The notes under the pieces: model-generated | Told to the model about the DNA's origin: nothing | What the model saw: the letters and a program-made list of their open reading frames with translations, nothing else | The model's database searches: none | Source: JAATFY01 sp049276515 | GTDB taxonomy: Bacteria; Pseudomonadota; Alphaproteobacteria; UBA9219 | NCBI GenBank assembly: GCA_049276515.1 | Contig: JBASWO010000017.1 | Coordinates: forward strand, 1 to 11,538 | DNA: 11,538 nt | Direction: 5' to 3' | Position numbers and translations under genes: made by a program | Shown here: positions 5,588 through 11,538 of the stretch, piece after piece | Position numbering within the stretch: the stretch's first letter is position 1 | Layout of the letters: every line of letters begins with the position of its first letter

Positions 5588-8161
5588 ATGACACTGAAGC
5601 AACCGACTGCGGTTAAAAAAGTACCTGCGGAGCCAGCCTTAGGCTTGGCGGCCCCTGTCGCTGTGCCCCTTAAAGGCGCGTCTGAAAAACCATCACATGT
5701 TTTGCTGGGGCTTAGTCTTATGACTATCTTTGGCACGCTCGCGATTGTTATTCCTTATCTCTTGTCTGGCGTTCTAGCGGTCCTTGTCAGCCTTTTTGTA
5801 GCTGCTGGAATGTTTGCGGCTGCTGCTATGACTTGGAGGCAATTAAAAAAGGGCAGTACAGATAACCAGCAGGAAGTTTTGTTGCGTGAAGCCTTTCATA
5901 GTGTGCTTACACCACAGCTGATTACTAATGAATCGGGAAATGTGATTTTGGCGAACCGCGCCTTTCGTGGTTGGCTTGACTTAGGAAATCAAAATGCTGA
6001 ACAAGCACTGGCAGCTCGCTTTTCTGCTAGCCCTGCAGTTGCTAATGAATTCAAACAGGTTAAGGCGACTTTGCAAAAAGGTCAGCCAGGTATAGCTGAG
6101 CTACCCGTTATTCGTGGTGGCAAGGTTGTAGAGTGGCGTCGCATTGTCTCTCGTCCCATTGAAGGGTTTCCTAATTTCTTTCATTGGCGCTTTGAAGATA
6201 TTAGCGAGCGTCGTCGCATGGAAAGAGCTATGCGGGATGAGCAAAATAAGCTCGTTGATTTTATGGCGCATGCGCCAGTAGGCATCTTCTCGGTTGATCA
6301 GCATGGACGCTTTCGCTTTGTTAATAAAACGCTCGCTGAGTGGCTTCAGGTAACGCCTGAAGAATTGGTCAAGGGTGATGTGCGGTTGCACGATGTTTTA
6401 AATGAAGCGCCAAAAGGTATTGCAGCGCACGCGATAACGACAGGGCCACAGGGCGAGTTGCGTGGTGAAGTTGCTATGCGTCGGCGTGATGGTCAATTAT
6501 TCCCGACCGCCATAACGCAAACAGTTGTTATGGGGGAAGATGGTAAGACATTGCGGACGCGGTCCATTGTACGCGATTTGTCGCCTGAACGTGAATGGCA
6601 GCAAGCTCTCTCTGTCTCTGAATATCGTTTTCAACGCTTGTTTGCGGAAGCGCCAATTGGAATCTTACTGCTTGATAGCAAATACACCGTCATGGAATGC
6701 AATCATGCCTTCCATAATATTATTAAGAGACCACGGGGCGGTATTGTCGGCATGGAAATGGCTGACCTTATGGTTCAGCGTGATCGCCCTCCAACGATGG
6801 CAAAGCTTGCCGAAGTCTTGAGTGGAACGGATTTAAATAAGCCACTTGAAGTTCATATGGCTGGGGAGCGTGAAATTATCACGCAGATTTTTGTTAAGCG
6901 CTTTAGCCTTATCAGCAAGCCTGATACGCCATCGGAACAACAAGGCTTGATGTTATATTTCATTGATGCAACTGAGCAAAAGCGTCTTGAAATGCAATTC
7001 GCGCAATCTCAGAAAATGCAGGCTATTGGCCAGTTAGCTGGCGGCGTCGCCCATGACTTCAATAATCTTCTCACGGCGATGATTGGTTTTTGCGATTTGC
7101 TACTGCAACGTCATAAACCAGGCGATCAAAGCTTTAATGATATTATGCAGATTAAGCAGAATGGAAATCGTGCAGCTAATTTAGTTCGACAATTATTGGC
7201 CTTCTCGCGCCAGCAAACTTTGCAACCCAAGGTGCTCAATCTTGTTGATGTTCTTTCAGAATTAACAAATTTATTACGCCGGCTTATCGGCGCCACTGTA
7301 AAACTCGAGATGTTGCATGGACGAGATGTTGGTCTTGTCAAAGTTGATCAAGGCCAATTGGAGCAGGTTATTATTAATCTAGTTGTCAATGCGCGCGATG
7401 CGATGCCTCAGGGTGGCTCCGTGACTATTCGTACCAGCAGTTTAAATCAGGAGCGTGCCGTTCTTCGTGGTCAGGATGAAATGCCGCCTGGTGATTATGT
7501 GGTTATCGAAGTGACGGATACAGGCACAGGTATTCCTAAAGATATTATGCAGCGCATTTTTGAGCCGTTCTTTTCTACGAAGGAAGTGGGATCTGGCACC
7601 GGGCTTGGTCTCTCAACTGTCTATGGAATTGTAAGGCAAACAGGCGGTTTTGTAGGTGTCGAAAGCGCCGTCAATAAGGGCTCAACCTTTACAGTTTATC
7701 TGCCAGCTTATTACCAAGGCGATAAACCAATTGAAGCACCAGTTGAAGTCGAGCGAGAAGATAAGCCAGGCCCCGATTTAACAGGTGCCGGCACTGTTTT
7801 GCTTGTTGAAGATGAAGATGCTGTACGCGTTTTCTCGGCGCGAGCTTTACGTAACAAAGGATACAATGTTCTTGAAGCGCGAAGCGGAGAAGAAGCGCTT
7901 GTGGTGTTGGATAAAGAAGGTGGAGATAAGATTGATATCACCGTGACAGACGTGGTGATGCCTCAAATGGATGGTCCTACGCTTTATAAGCATATCCGCG
8001 AGCGCTGGCCCAATATGAAAGTTGTGTTCGTCTCAGGCTACACAGAAGATCGTCTGCGCGAACAGTTTAAGTCAGGAGAGACAATTTACTTCCTGCCTAA
8101 GCCCTTCACGCTTAAGCAGCTGGCCGGCAAGGTCAAAGATGTGTTGGGTGAGAAGGGCTAA
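5588..8161 (+). CDS. cckA: Cell-cycle hybrid histidine kinase CckA
   Basis: An 857-residue membrane-anchored hybrid kinase/phosphatase. In alphaproteobacteria CckA passes phosphate through ChpT to CtrA and CpdR, controlling the cell cycle and, widely, motility. Order of parts: a cytoplasmic N-tail, two membrane helices (about 37-60 and 61-84), three PAS-like regions (about 95-205, 220-340 and 345-465), a HisKA domain with phospho-acceptor His489 in GGVAHDFNNLL, a HATPase_c domain with N-box INLVVNARDAM (about 593-604), DTGTGIP and GTGLGLSTVYGIV, and a C-terminal receiver domain with the acidic pair in LLVEDEDAV, phospho-acceptor Asp788 in TDVVMPQMDG and the conserved lysine in LPKPF. HDFNNLL and the attached receiver are typical of CckA. 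All catalytic residues are present. The length exceeds that of Caulobacter CckA (about 691), fitting an extra PAS unit. ATG 5588 has only a weak ribosome-binding site. Co-directional with flhB, 34 bases away. Confidence 0.93.
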   Translation: MTLKQPTAVKKVPAEPALGLAAPVAVPLKGASEKPSHVLLGLSLMTIFGTLAIVIPYLLSGVLAVLVSLFVAAGMFAAAAMTWRQLKKGSTDNQQEVLLREAFHSVLTPQLITNESGNVILANRAFRGWLDLGNQNAEQALAARFSASPAVANEFKQVKATLQKGQPGIAELPVIRGGKVVEWRRIVSRPIEGFPNFFHWRFEDISERRRMERAMRDEQNKLVDFMAHAPVGIFSVDQHGRFRFVNKTLAEWLQVTPEELVKGDVRLHDVLNEAPKGIAAHAITTGPQGELRGEVAMRRRDGQLFPTAITQTVVMGEDGKTLRTRSIVRDLSPEREWQQALSVSEYRFQRLFAEAPIGILLLDSKYTVMECNHAFHNIIKRPRGGIVGMEMADLMVQRDRPPTMAKLAEVLSGTDLNKPLEVHMAGEREIITQIFVKRFSLISKPDTPSEQQGLMLYFIDATEQKRLEMQFAQSQKMQAIGQLAGGVAHDFNNLLTAMIGFCDLLLQRHKPGDQSFNDIMQIKQNGNRAANLVRQLLAFSRQQTLQPKVLNLVDVLSELTNLLRRLIGATVKLEMLHGRDVGLVKVDQGQLEQVIINLVVNARDAMPQGGSVTIRTSSLNQERAVLRGQDEMPPGDYVVIEVTDTGTGIPKDIMQRIFEPFFSTKEVGSGTGLGLSTVYGIVRQTGGFVGVESAVNKGSTFTVYLPAYYQGDKPIEAPVEVEREDKPGPDLTGAGTVLLVEDEDAVRVFSARALRNKGYNVLEARSGEEALVVLDKEGGDKIDITVTDVVMPQMDGPTLYKHIRERWPNMKVVFVSGYTEDRLREQFKSGETIYFLPKPFTLKQLAGKVKDVLGEKG

Positions 8162-8805
8162 AAGCGTGTGGCTCCGCCCACCAGGAAGTAAAATCCAATC
8201 CCAGCTGTGAAAACCATGCAGCCATAAGCAGCATGCTCAATAAGCGCCCATTTTAATGAGCGATGTTGGCTATAACTGTGGGCAAAGAAATACCCCGCAA
8301 TCAGACATAAAAGGGGTGAAACAACATTATGAAAAACAATATGTACAAATGCAAAAGCGATAGCGCTTAGCACAAGAAGCGTACGCTCTTTGTGAAAGAT
8401 TATTGTGTAGCGGCGAAAGAAATAGCTTCGGAACACCAGTTCTTGGGGTAGGACCGACAAAAGAGGGTAAAGAAACATCACTAAGAGCCAAAACCCCGGC
8501 CTTAACATAGGAAAGGTTAGGAGGCGCTCAGGAGCGAGATATTGAGTTAGAAGAAGAACCAGAGCGGTTGATATAAGAAAGCGAAATAACGCAAACTTTT
8601 TTTGAGCTTTAGTCCATTCCTGGCCATGCCAAACATCATGCCACGTTGCTTTATTATGTTTCGCTAAGCGACAGATGGCATAAAGAGATCCAAGCCATAA
8701 AGCGAGATGTATATTCCACCGTGTAGCGGTGAAATAGAGAATAATCGGCGTAAGAAAAAAGAAAACAGCGAGTTCAAGAAAGGCGATACGTTTAGAATTT
8801 GTCAT
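8158..8805 (-). CDS. CPBP (Abi/CAAX protease-like) family intramembrane protein
   Basis: A 215-residue polytopic membrane protein with about six hydrophobic segments. It carries the CPBP glutamic-protease motifs: Gln121-Glu122-x-x-x-Arg126 followed by SYFFRR (motif 1, where the first of the usual two glutamates is Gln), Phe151-x-x-x-His155 followed by HN at 159-160 (motif 2), and His191 in EHAAYG (motif 3). Members are membrane proteases of largely unknown substrates; in some bacteria they take part in prenyl-protein processing or bacteriocin self-immunity, and nothing here points to either. The gene converges on cckA with overlapping stop codons. The ATG at 8805 starts a natural N-terminus but has no clear ribosome-binding site, and the preceding 50 bases contain the terminator of the upstream gene. 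A degenerate paralogue with reduced activity is possible. Substrate unknown. Confidence 0.8.
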   Translation of the reverse strand: MTNSKRIAFLELAVFFFLTPIILYFTATRWNIHLALWLGSLYAICRLAKHNKATWHDVWHGQEWTKAQKKFALFRFLISTALVLLLTQYLAPERLLTFPMLRPGFWLLVMFLYPLLSVLPQELVFRSYFFRRYTIIFHKERTLLVLSAIAFAFVHIVFHNVVSPLLCLIAGYFFAHSYSQHRSLKWALIEHAAYGCMVFTAGIGFYFLVGGATRF

Positions 8806-8815
8806 GAGGTGTATG

Positions 8816-8847
8816 TAAAGAAAAAGAGCCTCTCCGTAAAGAGAGGC
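8816..8847 (-). terminator. Intrinsic terminator of the small secreted-protein operon
   Basis: GCCTCTC (8828-8834) pairs perfectly with GAGAGGC (8841-8847) around a 6-base loop. On the minus strand the stem is followed by TCTTTTTCTTT (complement of 8816-8826), the normal form of a Rho-independent terminator. It lies 30 bases past the stop of the gene at 8878-9168 and just ahead of the CPBP gene, so that gene probably depends on its own promoter or on read-through. Confidence 0.8.
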
Positions 8848-8877
8848 CCTTCTCTCGTGCCCTAACTTTTATACCGC

Positions 8878-9168
8878 TTAGTCAAAATACAGCGGTAAAA
8901 CTAGATTGATCCCTGTTGTTGGGGGTGGTGGGTAATACACAACAGGCGGTGGTGAATAGACGTAACGTGTGCGTGGGGCTTGGTAATAAACCACGCGCTT
9001 TTTGTGATGGCCGCGATGCCAGCCACGGTCATGATAACCATGATCGCGCCATTGAGGACGACCACGATGATCGCGATCCCAATCTGCTTTAGCCGGCGTT
9101 GCTATACCTAGGGTTAGCACTGCAGCGAATGCAGCAGCACCTAGAACTAATTTACGGGTATTATCCAT
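8878..9168 (-). CDS. Small exported His/Arg- and Tyr/Pro-rich protein
   Basis: A 96-residue protein of unknown function. Residues 1-28 form a clear Sec signal peptide (MDNTRK, hydrophobic core, cleavage after the AKA at 26-28). The mature part has a charged stretch rich in His, Arg, Asp and Trp (about 29-58), a Tyr/Pro-rich repeat-like stretch with VVYY, YVYSPPP and VVYYPPPP (about 59-83), and a short hydrophobic tail GINLVLPLYFD. This build resembles small alphaproteobacterial periplasmic proteins with PXPV/YXY-type repeats whose role is not known; the final tail could form a beta strand at the outer membrane. The start at 9168 is preferred over an ATG eight codons upstream (9192), because AAGGAG at 9175-9180 stands six bases before it. 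The gene is 26 bases after the Spy/CpxP-like gene and probably shares its mRNA. Metal binding by the His-rich part is speculation. Confidence 0.8.
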   Translation of the reverse strand: MDNTRKLVLGAAAFAAVLTLGIATPAKADWDRDHRGRPQWRDHGYHDRGWHRGHHKKRVVYYQAPRTRYVYSPPPVVYYPPPPTTGINLVLPLYFD

Positions 9169-9174
9169 GTAACA

Positions 9175-9180
9175 CTCCTT
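9175..9180 (-). promoter_or_regulatory. Ribosome-binding site that fixes the start at 9168
   Basis: On the minus strand this reads AAGGAG, six bases before the ATG at 9166-9168. The longer in-frame ATG at 9190-9192 has no such site, and the shorter start also gives a normal signal peptide. Confidence 0.75.
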
Positions 9181-9194
9181 TGGTTTGTTCATGA

Positions 9195-9863
9195 TTACTG
9201 CTGCTTACTTCCTGTGTGTTTTGCTTTGTGCATGCCACGACCAACTTTGTAGTTATTGAATACATCATCTGCATTCTTCTTCTGCTCTGGTGACATTTCG
9301 TCATAAAGCGGTTTGAAGTTGGCGATGACCTTCTTTAAGCCATCAGCATGAGCTTGAACGACGCGTTGATACGACTCTAAATCTTCAACAGCGTTGTTGG
9401 CGTCCATGTTTTTGTGGCGTTCTTGAATGAGAAGGCTGACATTAGCTTCGCTGTCGCGCATAGCTTGTGCAACATCACTCCAAGCTGGTTCTTGCTGAGG
9501 CATAATTTTTAGCTTCTCATGCAAGGTCTTGATGCGATTTTCAACATGCTCCTGCATTTTCTCAGGTGAAAATTTGCGATGTTCAGCTTTTTGTCCATCA
9601 GCATTTGCCTTGTAGCGGCGTGGGCTTGCGCTCTTACTCTTTTCTGGAGCTGCTGTCGTGTAGCTCGCAGAGTAGCTTGAGGATGTATCGGGTGTTTTAT
9701 TGATGATGCGGCCCGATGAATCCAATATGACAGAGCTATTAGGAGGGCCACTGCTAGCTGGTGCTTGATCAAAAGGAGCAGCGTGAGCAGCGCTTAATGC
9801 GAGCACGCCCATGACTGCGGCGAGCGCGGTTGTACGAGTGAGTGAACGCGAAAACTTCAACAT
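9195..9863 (-). CDS. Spy/CpxP-like periplasmic protein (LTXXQ motif family)
   Basis: A 222-residue exported protein. Residues 1-28 are a signal peptide (MLKFSRSLTR, hydrophobic core, AHA cleavage site). A disordered Ser/Pro/Ala-rich linker follows (about 29-95), then a helical region (about 98-210) with two degenerate LTXXQ-type motifs: IMPQQ (120-124) in the pattern LHEKLKI...EPAW, and MSPEQ (190-194). LTXXQ proteins include E. coli Spy, an ATP-independent periplasmic chaperone, and CpxP, an inhibitor of the CpxA kinase; larger alphaproteobacterial members like this are uncharacterised. The C-terminal tail is basic (GMHKAKHTGSKQQ). Start choice: ATG 9863 has GAGG nine bases upstream; ATG 9869 is too close to it and TTG 9878 overlaps it. 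It is the first gene of a likely two-gene unit with the secreted protein downstream, in line with an envelope-stress role, which is inference. Confidence 0.8.
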   Translation of the reverse strand: MLKFSRSLTRTTALAAVMGVLALSAAHAAPFDQAPASSGPPNSSVILDSSGRIINKTPDTSSSYSASYTTAAPEKSKSASPRRYKANADGQKAEHRKFSPEKMQEHVENRIKTLHEKLKIMPQQEPAWSDVAQAMRDSEANVSLLIQERHKNMDANNAVEDLESYQRVVQAHADGLKKVIANFKPLYDEMSPEQKKNADDVFNNYKVGRGMHKAKHTGSKQQ

Positions 9864-10048
9864 GGGCATGATCCTCAAAATGAAAGTTGTTGATTCGGCA
9901 CAGTGCCATCGGTCTTGCTTAATAAAGACGCTAAAGAGGCAAGGTGACCGGATTGTGGACGAGCAGAGGTATAATTAAGGCAGGCATAATGGCTCAGATG
10001 TGCCATTTTCCTACTAATGTGCCTAAGAAAAGTCTCAATATTTTACGT
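9864..10048. other. Spacer between mreB and the Spy-like gene with several short palindromes
   Basis: These 185 bases hold no gene. Visible structures are GGCAC-A-GTGCC (9897-9907), a compact inverted repeat 34 bases before the Spy-like start that could be an operator or a leader stem; a perfect TATAAT on + (9970-9975) without a matching -35; and a 6-bp hairpin AATGGC/GCCATT (9988-9993 with 10002-10007) followed by TT on +. No clear U-tract terminator for mreB is seen on the minus strand, and no strong minus-strand promoter for the Spy-like gene could be assigned. Confidence 0.35.
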
Positions 10049-11089
10049 TTAGTAGCCACTGACTAAGAGGCTGCGGAGCGTCCGCATCTCTTCCAGAGCG
10101 CGACCTGTACCAAGAGCTACGCATGATAAAGGATCTTCTGCTACCGAAACTGGAAGGCCTGTGGCATGGCGCAAAACGAGGTCAAGATTGCGAAGTAAAG
10201 CGCCACCACCCGTTAAGACAATACCTTTATCAACGATATCGGCAGCTAATTCTGGTGCTGTGTTTTCTAACGCAACTTTCACAGCTTCTAAGATGGCGCT
10301 AACTGGTTCTGCTAAACTTTCAGCAACCTGGCGTTCTGTGATTACAATTTCTTTAGGCACGCCATTCATCAAGTCACGGCCTTTGATTTCCGTTACACGA
10401 CCTTCGCCATCTTCAGGAGGACACGCAGAGCCAATTTCTTTCTTAATACGCTCAGCTGTGCTTTCACCAATGAGAAGGTTATGATAGCGGCGAATATAAT
10501 TGATAATAGCTTCATCAAGCTTATCGCCACCAACGCGCACGGAACGTGAATAAACAATACCGCCAAGCGAGAGCACGGCTACTTCGGTCGTACCGCCACC
10601 AATATCAACAACCATGGATCCTGTGGGCTCTGTAACAGGAAGGCCTGCACCGATAGCAGCCGCCATAGGTTCTTCAATTAAGAAAACGCGGCGTGCGCCT
10701 GCAGATTCAGCAGACTCTTGAATGGCGCGACGTTCAACTGCTGTTGAGCCTGAAGGAACACAAATAATGATTTGTGGATTTGCAAAACTGCGACGGTTGT
10801 GAACTTTGCGAATAAAATGCTTGATCATTTCTTCAGCAACTTCGAAGTCGGCGATAACGCCGTCACGCAAGGGGCGGATAGCTTGAATGTTGCCAGGTGT
10901 ACGGCCCAACATAAGCTTTGCTTCGTCACCAACGGCCAAGACATGACGCTTGCCTTTGCTATGTGCGATAGCAACGACTGAAGGTTCATTCAGGACAATG
11001 CCGCGACCTTTGACATAGACGAGTGTATTAGCAGTACCGAGGTCTATGCCCATATCGGCGGAAAGCATTCCTAACAGATTGGAAAGCAT
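10049..11089 (-). CDS. mreB: Rod-shape-determining actin homologue MreB
   Basis: A 346-residue bacterial actin that polymerises on the inner face of the membrane and guides the elongasome for rod-shaped growth. The N-terminal MLSNLLGMLSADM is a short amphipathic membrane-binding stretch. ATP-site motifs are all present: phosphate-1 DLGTANT (16-22), catalytic Glu140 in IEEPMAAAIGAGLPV, phosphate-2 DIGGGTTE (162-169) and adenosine motif LTGGGALL (292-299). Length is normal and no key residue is missing. ATG 11089 has AGGTAG (11098-11103) eight bases upstream. mreB is usually followed by mreC and mreD; here the next gene downstream is the Spy/CpxP-like gene on the same strand, 185 bases away, so mreC/D must lie elsewhere or be missing. 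The gene is divergent from a TerC-family gene. Confidence 0.97.
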   Translation of the reverse strand: MLSNLLGMLSADMGIDLGTANTLVYVKGRGIVLNEPSVVAIAHSKGKRHVLAVGDEAKLMLGRTPGNIQAIRPLRDGVIADFEVAEEMIKHFIRKVHNRRSFANPQIIICVPSGSTAVERRAIQESAESAGARRVFLIEEPMAAAIGAGLPVTEPTGSMVVDIGGGTTEVAVLSLGGIVYSRSVRVGGDKLDEAIINYIRRYHNLLIGESTAERIKKEIGSACPPEDGEGRVTEIKGRDLMNGVPKEIVITERQVAESLAEPVSAILEAVKVALENTAPELAADIVDKGIVLTGGGALLRNLDLVLRHATGLPVSVAEDPLSCVALGTGRALEEMRTLRSLLVSGY

Positions 11090-11111
11090 GTATTTTTCTA
11101 CCTATTCTTTT

Positions 11112-11138
11112 AAGGCGTTCTGAAAATCAGTGGGCCTT
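11112..11138. promoter_or_regulatory. Interrupted hairpin in the mreB leader / terminator-like on +
   Basis: AAGGC (11112-11116) pairs with GCCTT (11134-11138), and inside it CTGA (11120-11123) pairs with TCAG (11127-11130) around AAA, with a 3x3 internal loop between the two stems. On + it runs into TTT (11139-11141), like an intrinsic terminator; on - it would lie 23 to 49 bases before the mreB start and could be a leader stem-loop. It also contains most of a near-match to a CtrA box (TTAA-N7-TGAA, 11110-11124). Role undetermined. Confidence 0.3.
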
Positions 11139-11262
11139 TTTGACACTGGAACGCGTCGGACGCAAGAGTTACATAAAGATGCCGCAATTGCTTGTTTTAT
11201 CCACAGCCCAGCCTCTTCAAGAACCATAGCCTAATAACCAAGAATCGTTCATAAGGAACACC

Positions 11263-11538
11263 ATGATAACAGGTCCTGAACTTATTGCTTTTTTACAAAT
11301 CGTACTGATTGACGTTTCTCTCGCAGGGGACAACGCCATTATTGTTGGTATGGCAGCTGCCGGATTGCCCGTAGAAAAGCGTAAGCAGGCTGTGATGGTG
11401 GGCATTGTTGCCGCCACCGTCTTGCGTATCATATTTGCTCTTTTTGCCGTCCAACTTTTGAAGGTAACAGGCTTGTTGGCAGCTGGTGGTTTGCTGCTGC
11501 TCTGGGTCAGTTGGAAAATGTACCAAGAAATCCGCTTA
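11263..11538 (+). CDS. TerC/YjbE-family integral membrane protein, 3'-truncated by window edge
   Basis: Ninety-two codons are visible, open to the last base, so the C-terminal half or more lies outside the window. The protein starts MITGPELIAFLQIVLIDVSLAGDNAIIVGMAAAGLP, in which the acidic, membrane-embedded LAGDNA motif and the following LP are hallmarks of the TerC family. A second hydrophobic segment (VGIVAATVLRIIFALFAV), a third (VTGLLAAGGLLLLWVSW) and KMYQEIR fit the YjbE subgroup (about 200-240 residues). TerC proteins are linked to metal efflux, notably manganese loading of exported proteins, and to tellurite resistance; only the family is asserted here. ATG 11263 follows AAGGA (11253-11257) by five bases. 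It is divergent from mreB across a 173-base spacer. Confidence 0.88.
   Translation, partial: MITGPELIAFLQIVLIDVSLAGDNAIIVGMAAAGLPVEKRKQAVMVGIVAATVLRIIFALFAVQLLKVTGLLAAGGLLLLWVSWKMYQEIRL

Noticed and set aside
5230..5736. Minus-strand 168-residue open frame opposite the flhB-cckA junction
   Set aside because: Antisense to two well-supported genes, with no domain or start signal of its own.
9169..9192. Upstream ATG at 9192 as start of the small secreted protein
   Set aside because: It would place the strong AAGGAG site inside the coding region and add a non-standard extension to the signal peptide.
9870..9878. TTG at 9878 as the start of the Spy-like gene
   Set aside because: The best ribosome-binding site (GAGG) would then lie within the gene; ATG 9863 has proper spacing and a normal signal peptide.
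9970..10009. Plus-strand small RNA from TATAAT (9970-9975) ending at the hairpin 9988-10007
   Set aside because: There is no -35 at a workable distance, the product would be about 30 bases and the T-run is only four; evidence is too thin to call an RNA gene.
11139..11144. TTGACA as the -35 of a promoter for the TerC-family gene
   Set aside because: No -10-like hexamer stands 16-18 bases downstream; the nearest candidate is about 24 bases away.
1..11538. A mobile element, defence island or other novel accessory system
   Set aside because: Every long gene matches a core chromosomal family and I saw no transposase, integrase, terminal repeats, tRNA attachment site or abrupt composition change.

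Overview
The window reads as chromosomal, housekeeping DNA from a flagellated alphaproteobacterium. The evidence is a CckA-type hybrid histidine kinase (the top of the CckA-ChpT-CtrA cell-cycle phosphorelay, an alphaproteobacterial hallmark) sitting directly behind fliQ-fliR-flhB, together with an alphaproteobacterial-style cysteine desulfurase next to a conserved alpha/beta hydrolase. Base composition is roughly balanced, unlike the GC-rich rhizobia or Caulobacter. I cannot assign an order or genus from sequence alone. There are no tRNAs, rRNAs, insertion sequences, CRISPR arrays or prophage genes.

Layout. Bases 2-598 (+) are the 3' three-quarters of tpiA (triosephosphate isomerase), cut by the window edge. 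It converges on a cytoplasmic alpha/beta hydrolase (611-1279, -). A 273-base divergent spacer, with a good extended -10 and a hairpin, leads into a cysteine desulfurase (1553-2677, +) and an HscB-like Fe-S co-chaperone (2695-3351, +) that has an N-terminal four-cysteine domain and a degenerate J-domain HPD motif. A weak intrinsic terminator separates these from a compact cluster fliQ (3422-3700), fliR (3703-4476), flhB (4486-5553) and cckA (5588-8161), all on +. A perfect TTAA-N7-TTAA CtrA box lies in the flhB-cckA junction.

On the minus strand follow a CPBP/Abi-type membrane protein (8158-8805, stop codon overlapping that of cckA), a clear intrinsic terminator (about 8816-8847), a two-gene set of small exported proteins (a His/Arg- and Tyr/Pro-rich protein, 8878-9168, and a Spy/CpxP-like LTXXQ protein, 9195-9863), and mreB (10049-11089) without mreC or mreD beside it. 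After a 173-base divergent spacer the first 92 codons of a TerC/YjbE-family membrane protein (11263-11538, +) run off the right edge.

How the genes work together. The desulfurase and HscB-like protein belong to Fe-S cluster assembly, but no scaffold, HscA or ferredoxin gene is adjacent. FliQ, FliR and FlhB form part of the flagellar export gate; CckA ultimately controls CtrA, which in many alphaproteobacteria controls flagellar genes, so the CtrA box before cckA suggests feedback. The two secreted proteins look like an envelope-stress pair, next to the cell-shape gene mreB. I found no convincing previously undescribed system; the best leads are the CtrA box at cckA and the altered HscB-like protein.
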